A DNA stretch of 64,000 nt, taken from NCBI RefSeq assembly GCF_025449335.1, contig NZ_CP104883.1, positions 2,472,501 to 2,536,500 of the forward strand, read 5' to 3'. Source of the DNA: Bartonella sp. HY328. Lineage in GTDB: Bacteria > Pseudomonadota > Alphaproteobacteria > Rhizobiales > Rhizobiaceae. The translations under genes were made by a program, and so were the position numbers. Shown piece by piece: positions 62,629 through 64,000 of this stretch (positions within the stretch are counted from its first letter, which is position 1; each line of letters opens with the position of its first letter). Below the pieces are notes generated by a model. It searched no databases. It was not told the origin of the DNA and saw nothing but the letters and a program-made list of their open reading frames with translations.

Positions 62629-63471
62629 AATAACGCCCTTATGCATATAAATATGAATTTAAATTTTTACATCACACTAAAATGCTAATCACTTCAGCGA
62701 AAATGCTTATTATTGTTACCTAGCGCAACACATATAAAAGGCAATCCGCCTTTAAATGCCCGCTATTAAAATGCACTTCACATTCATGTTAAACCAAACC
62801 TGTTAGACATTACTGCAAGCAATCAGCAAATTATATTTATTCATTTTGCCCAACAAACCATCGAACTCAAACATAAAACATAACTATATTTGACAAGTTT
62901 AATTTAAAATACCTATGACAAGTAAAACACTTTAATGAGCACTGGATAATCTCAAAAACAATAAATTGCAAATGACAATGTTTAACAAATTGAAAGTAAA
63001 AATCTGCAAAAAATGCTTCAATAATTTTTGCCATATTTTGAGCAAATTTTAGGAATCCAAGCTATGAAAATTAGCTAAACATCTTTTTAAATTACTATTA
63101 GTCTAATAAAATCAGCAATATGTCTATAATTAAAAAATAGCCAACCCCATTTAAATACGAACACAATTTAAGCATAATAAGCTAAAAACAAGTTTCAGCA
63201 CTTCAACTTTGACATGAAACTGGTTCACATTTCGATATTCTAATATATAAGCAATCACAAATATATTACTGAATATGCCAAAAAAATCTCTGTTTTGTGC
63301 AATTATGGGTAAAGTCATATAGTTTTGCAAAAAAACATACGGAGAGTTTTAGGAATCTTAAACATAATACCACTAAGGCCAAGGTGGCATATTGGAGGAA
63401 GTAAAGGATCACTCCCAATAGCTCCTAGAATGCTATTGCCTCCATACGCTAGCCACGCAATGCATCAAAAC
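62629..63471. other. 843-base AT-rich region with no gene recognised
   Basis: The region separates the carbonic anhydrase and ETF-QO genes, both on the minus strand. It is very AT-rich, and no RNA or operator stands out. A minus-strand frame near 63340-63455 reads GGNSILGAIGSDPLLPP but has no start or context. Confidence 0.55.
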
Positions 63472-64000
63472 TCACATATTGGGATATACTGGTCCTTCGC
63501 CCCCCTGCGGACAAGTCCAATTAATATTTTGATTAGGATCTTTAATATCGCATGTTTTACAATGAACGCAATTTTGGGCATTAATGACGTAAGTTTCCTT
63601 GCCATCTTTCTCCACCCATTCATAAACACCAGCAGGACAATAGCGCGTTGATGGGCCTGCATACTTACTAAATTCAGATGCTTCTTGCACGTCCAATGAT
63701 GCCAATTTTAAATGGCAAGGCTGATCTTCCTCATGATTGGTATTGGACAAAAAGACTGAAGACAAGCGATCAAAAGTCAACACATTATCAGGCTTTGGAT
63801 AGTCGATTTTTTGGTGCTTTTCGGCAGGCTCTAAACAGGCATAATCAGCCTTGCCGTGTGACAGGGTACCAAAAATTGAAAATTTTAATAATTGCTGGCA
63901 CCACAAATCAAAACCACCCAGCGCAACCCCAAGCTTGCTACCAAATTTTGACCAAAGTGGCTTAAAATTGCGCACAGGATAGAGATCCTTACCTATTGCA
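63472..64000 (-). CDS. etfD: Electron transfer flavoprotein-ubiquinone oxidoreductase (C-terminal part)
   Basis: ETF-QO passes electrons from electron transfer flavoprotein, reduced by acyl-CoA and other dehydrogenases, to ubiquinone at the membrane. Only the last 175 or so residues are in the window; the frame is open through base 64000 (ending KDLYPVRNFKPLWSKFG before the recognised part). The C-terminal [4Fe-4S] domain is clear: YCPAGVYEW, then NAQNCVHCKTCDIKDPNQ and INWTCPQGGEGPVYP, supplying four cysteine ligands. Confidence 0.95.
   Translation of the reverse strand, partial: AIGKDLYPVRNFKPLWSKFGSKLGVALGGFDLWCQQLLKFSIFGTLSHGKADYACLEPAEKHQKIDYPKPDNVLTFDRLSSVFLSNTNHEEDQPCHLKLASLDVQEASEFSKYAGPSTRYCPAGVYEWVEKDGKETYVINAQNCVHCKTCDIKDPNQNINWTCPQGGEGPVYPNM

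Noticed and set aside
63340..63460. Protein-like minus-strand text near GGNSILGAIGSDPLLPP
   Set aside because: Short, without start or context, and not supported by a second frame; may be chance. Kept only as a note in the intergenic entry.
1..64000. tRNA, rRNA, CRISPR arrays, prophage or integrative elements
   Set aside because: No cloverleaf with a TTCGA-type arm, no regularly spaced repeat array and no integrase or phage genes were seen on either strand; a covariance-model scan would be needed to exclude small RNAs.

Overview
The window is ordinary chromosome of an AT-rich alphaproteobacterium of the order Hyphomicrobiales, most likely a Brucella/Bartonella relative. The evidence is gene order and lineage-specific regulators: ftsQ-ftsA-ftsZ with an FtsZ ending in the rhizobial C-terminal peptide, an irr-type Fur regulator divergent from fabA-fabB-fabI, petABC followed by apt, a RegB/RegA (ActS/ActR) redox pair, cysG-DUF2849-cysI-DUF934, and a bioYB unit preceded by two exact copies of the alphaproteobacterial BioR box. 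No tRNA, rRNA, CRISPR array, phage or integrative element was found.

Layout: 1-4.2 kb, division genes (ftsQ 5'-truncated). 4.3-6.0 kb, a probable type I-secreted protein built from about 14 repeats of roughly 24 residues. 6.4-10.1 kb, sulfite reduction operon. 10.3-16.0 kb, accessory genes: GNAT, CDF transporter, a frameshifted membrane-protein gene, a CobB sirtuin and a large TPR-like protein. 16.4-20.8 kb, two DUF805 paralogues flanking membrane glucose dehydrogenase and a decayed gene. 21.0-22.9 kb, dapD and a LOG-family gene. 22.9-29.5 kb, fructose PTS (fruB-fruK-fruA) divergent from its LacI-type regulator, with a palindromic operator between. 29.6-34.1 kb, Tat-exported esterase, orphan methylmalonyl-CoA mutase small subunit, MFS transporter. 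34.2-36.6 kb, an SPFH/SHOCT protein and the ruin of its zinc-ribbon partner. 36.9-40.3 kb, a hydrolase and two tandem DUF4105 genes. 40.5-44.0 kb, rpmH-rnpA-yidC-engB plus a SelW-like gene. 44.5-48.4 kb, irr and fabABI. 48.7-52.0 kb, cytochrome bc1 and apt. 52.2-56.9 kb, a Tat-exported PLP enzyme, ychF and the glutathione-dependent formaldehyde pathway. 57.0-57.3 kb, a MITE-like element. 57.5-59.6 kb, RegB/RegA. 59.6-60.1 kb, a second decayed gene. 60.2-62.6 kb, bioB, bioY and a periplasmic alpha-carbonic anhydrase. The window ends inside the ETF-ubiquinone oxidoreductase gene.

Physiology implied: aerobic respiration through bc1 with redox control, periplasmic glucose oxidation plus PTS fructose uptake, sulfite assimilation, formaldehyde detoxification and biotin uptake with at least the last synthesis step.

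The least expected content is small and structural: a 282-bp non-autonomous transposable element with 34-bp inverted ends and a solitary end 36 kb away, four broken genes (two reconstructed across homopolymer frameshifts, one of these with a further stop codon), a siroheme synthase whose methyltransferase half looks eroded, and the unusual 24-residue RTX-like repeat protein. Residue positions were counted by hand. No database search was possible, so family names rest on recognised motifs.
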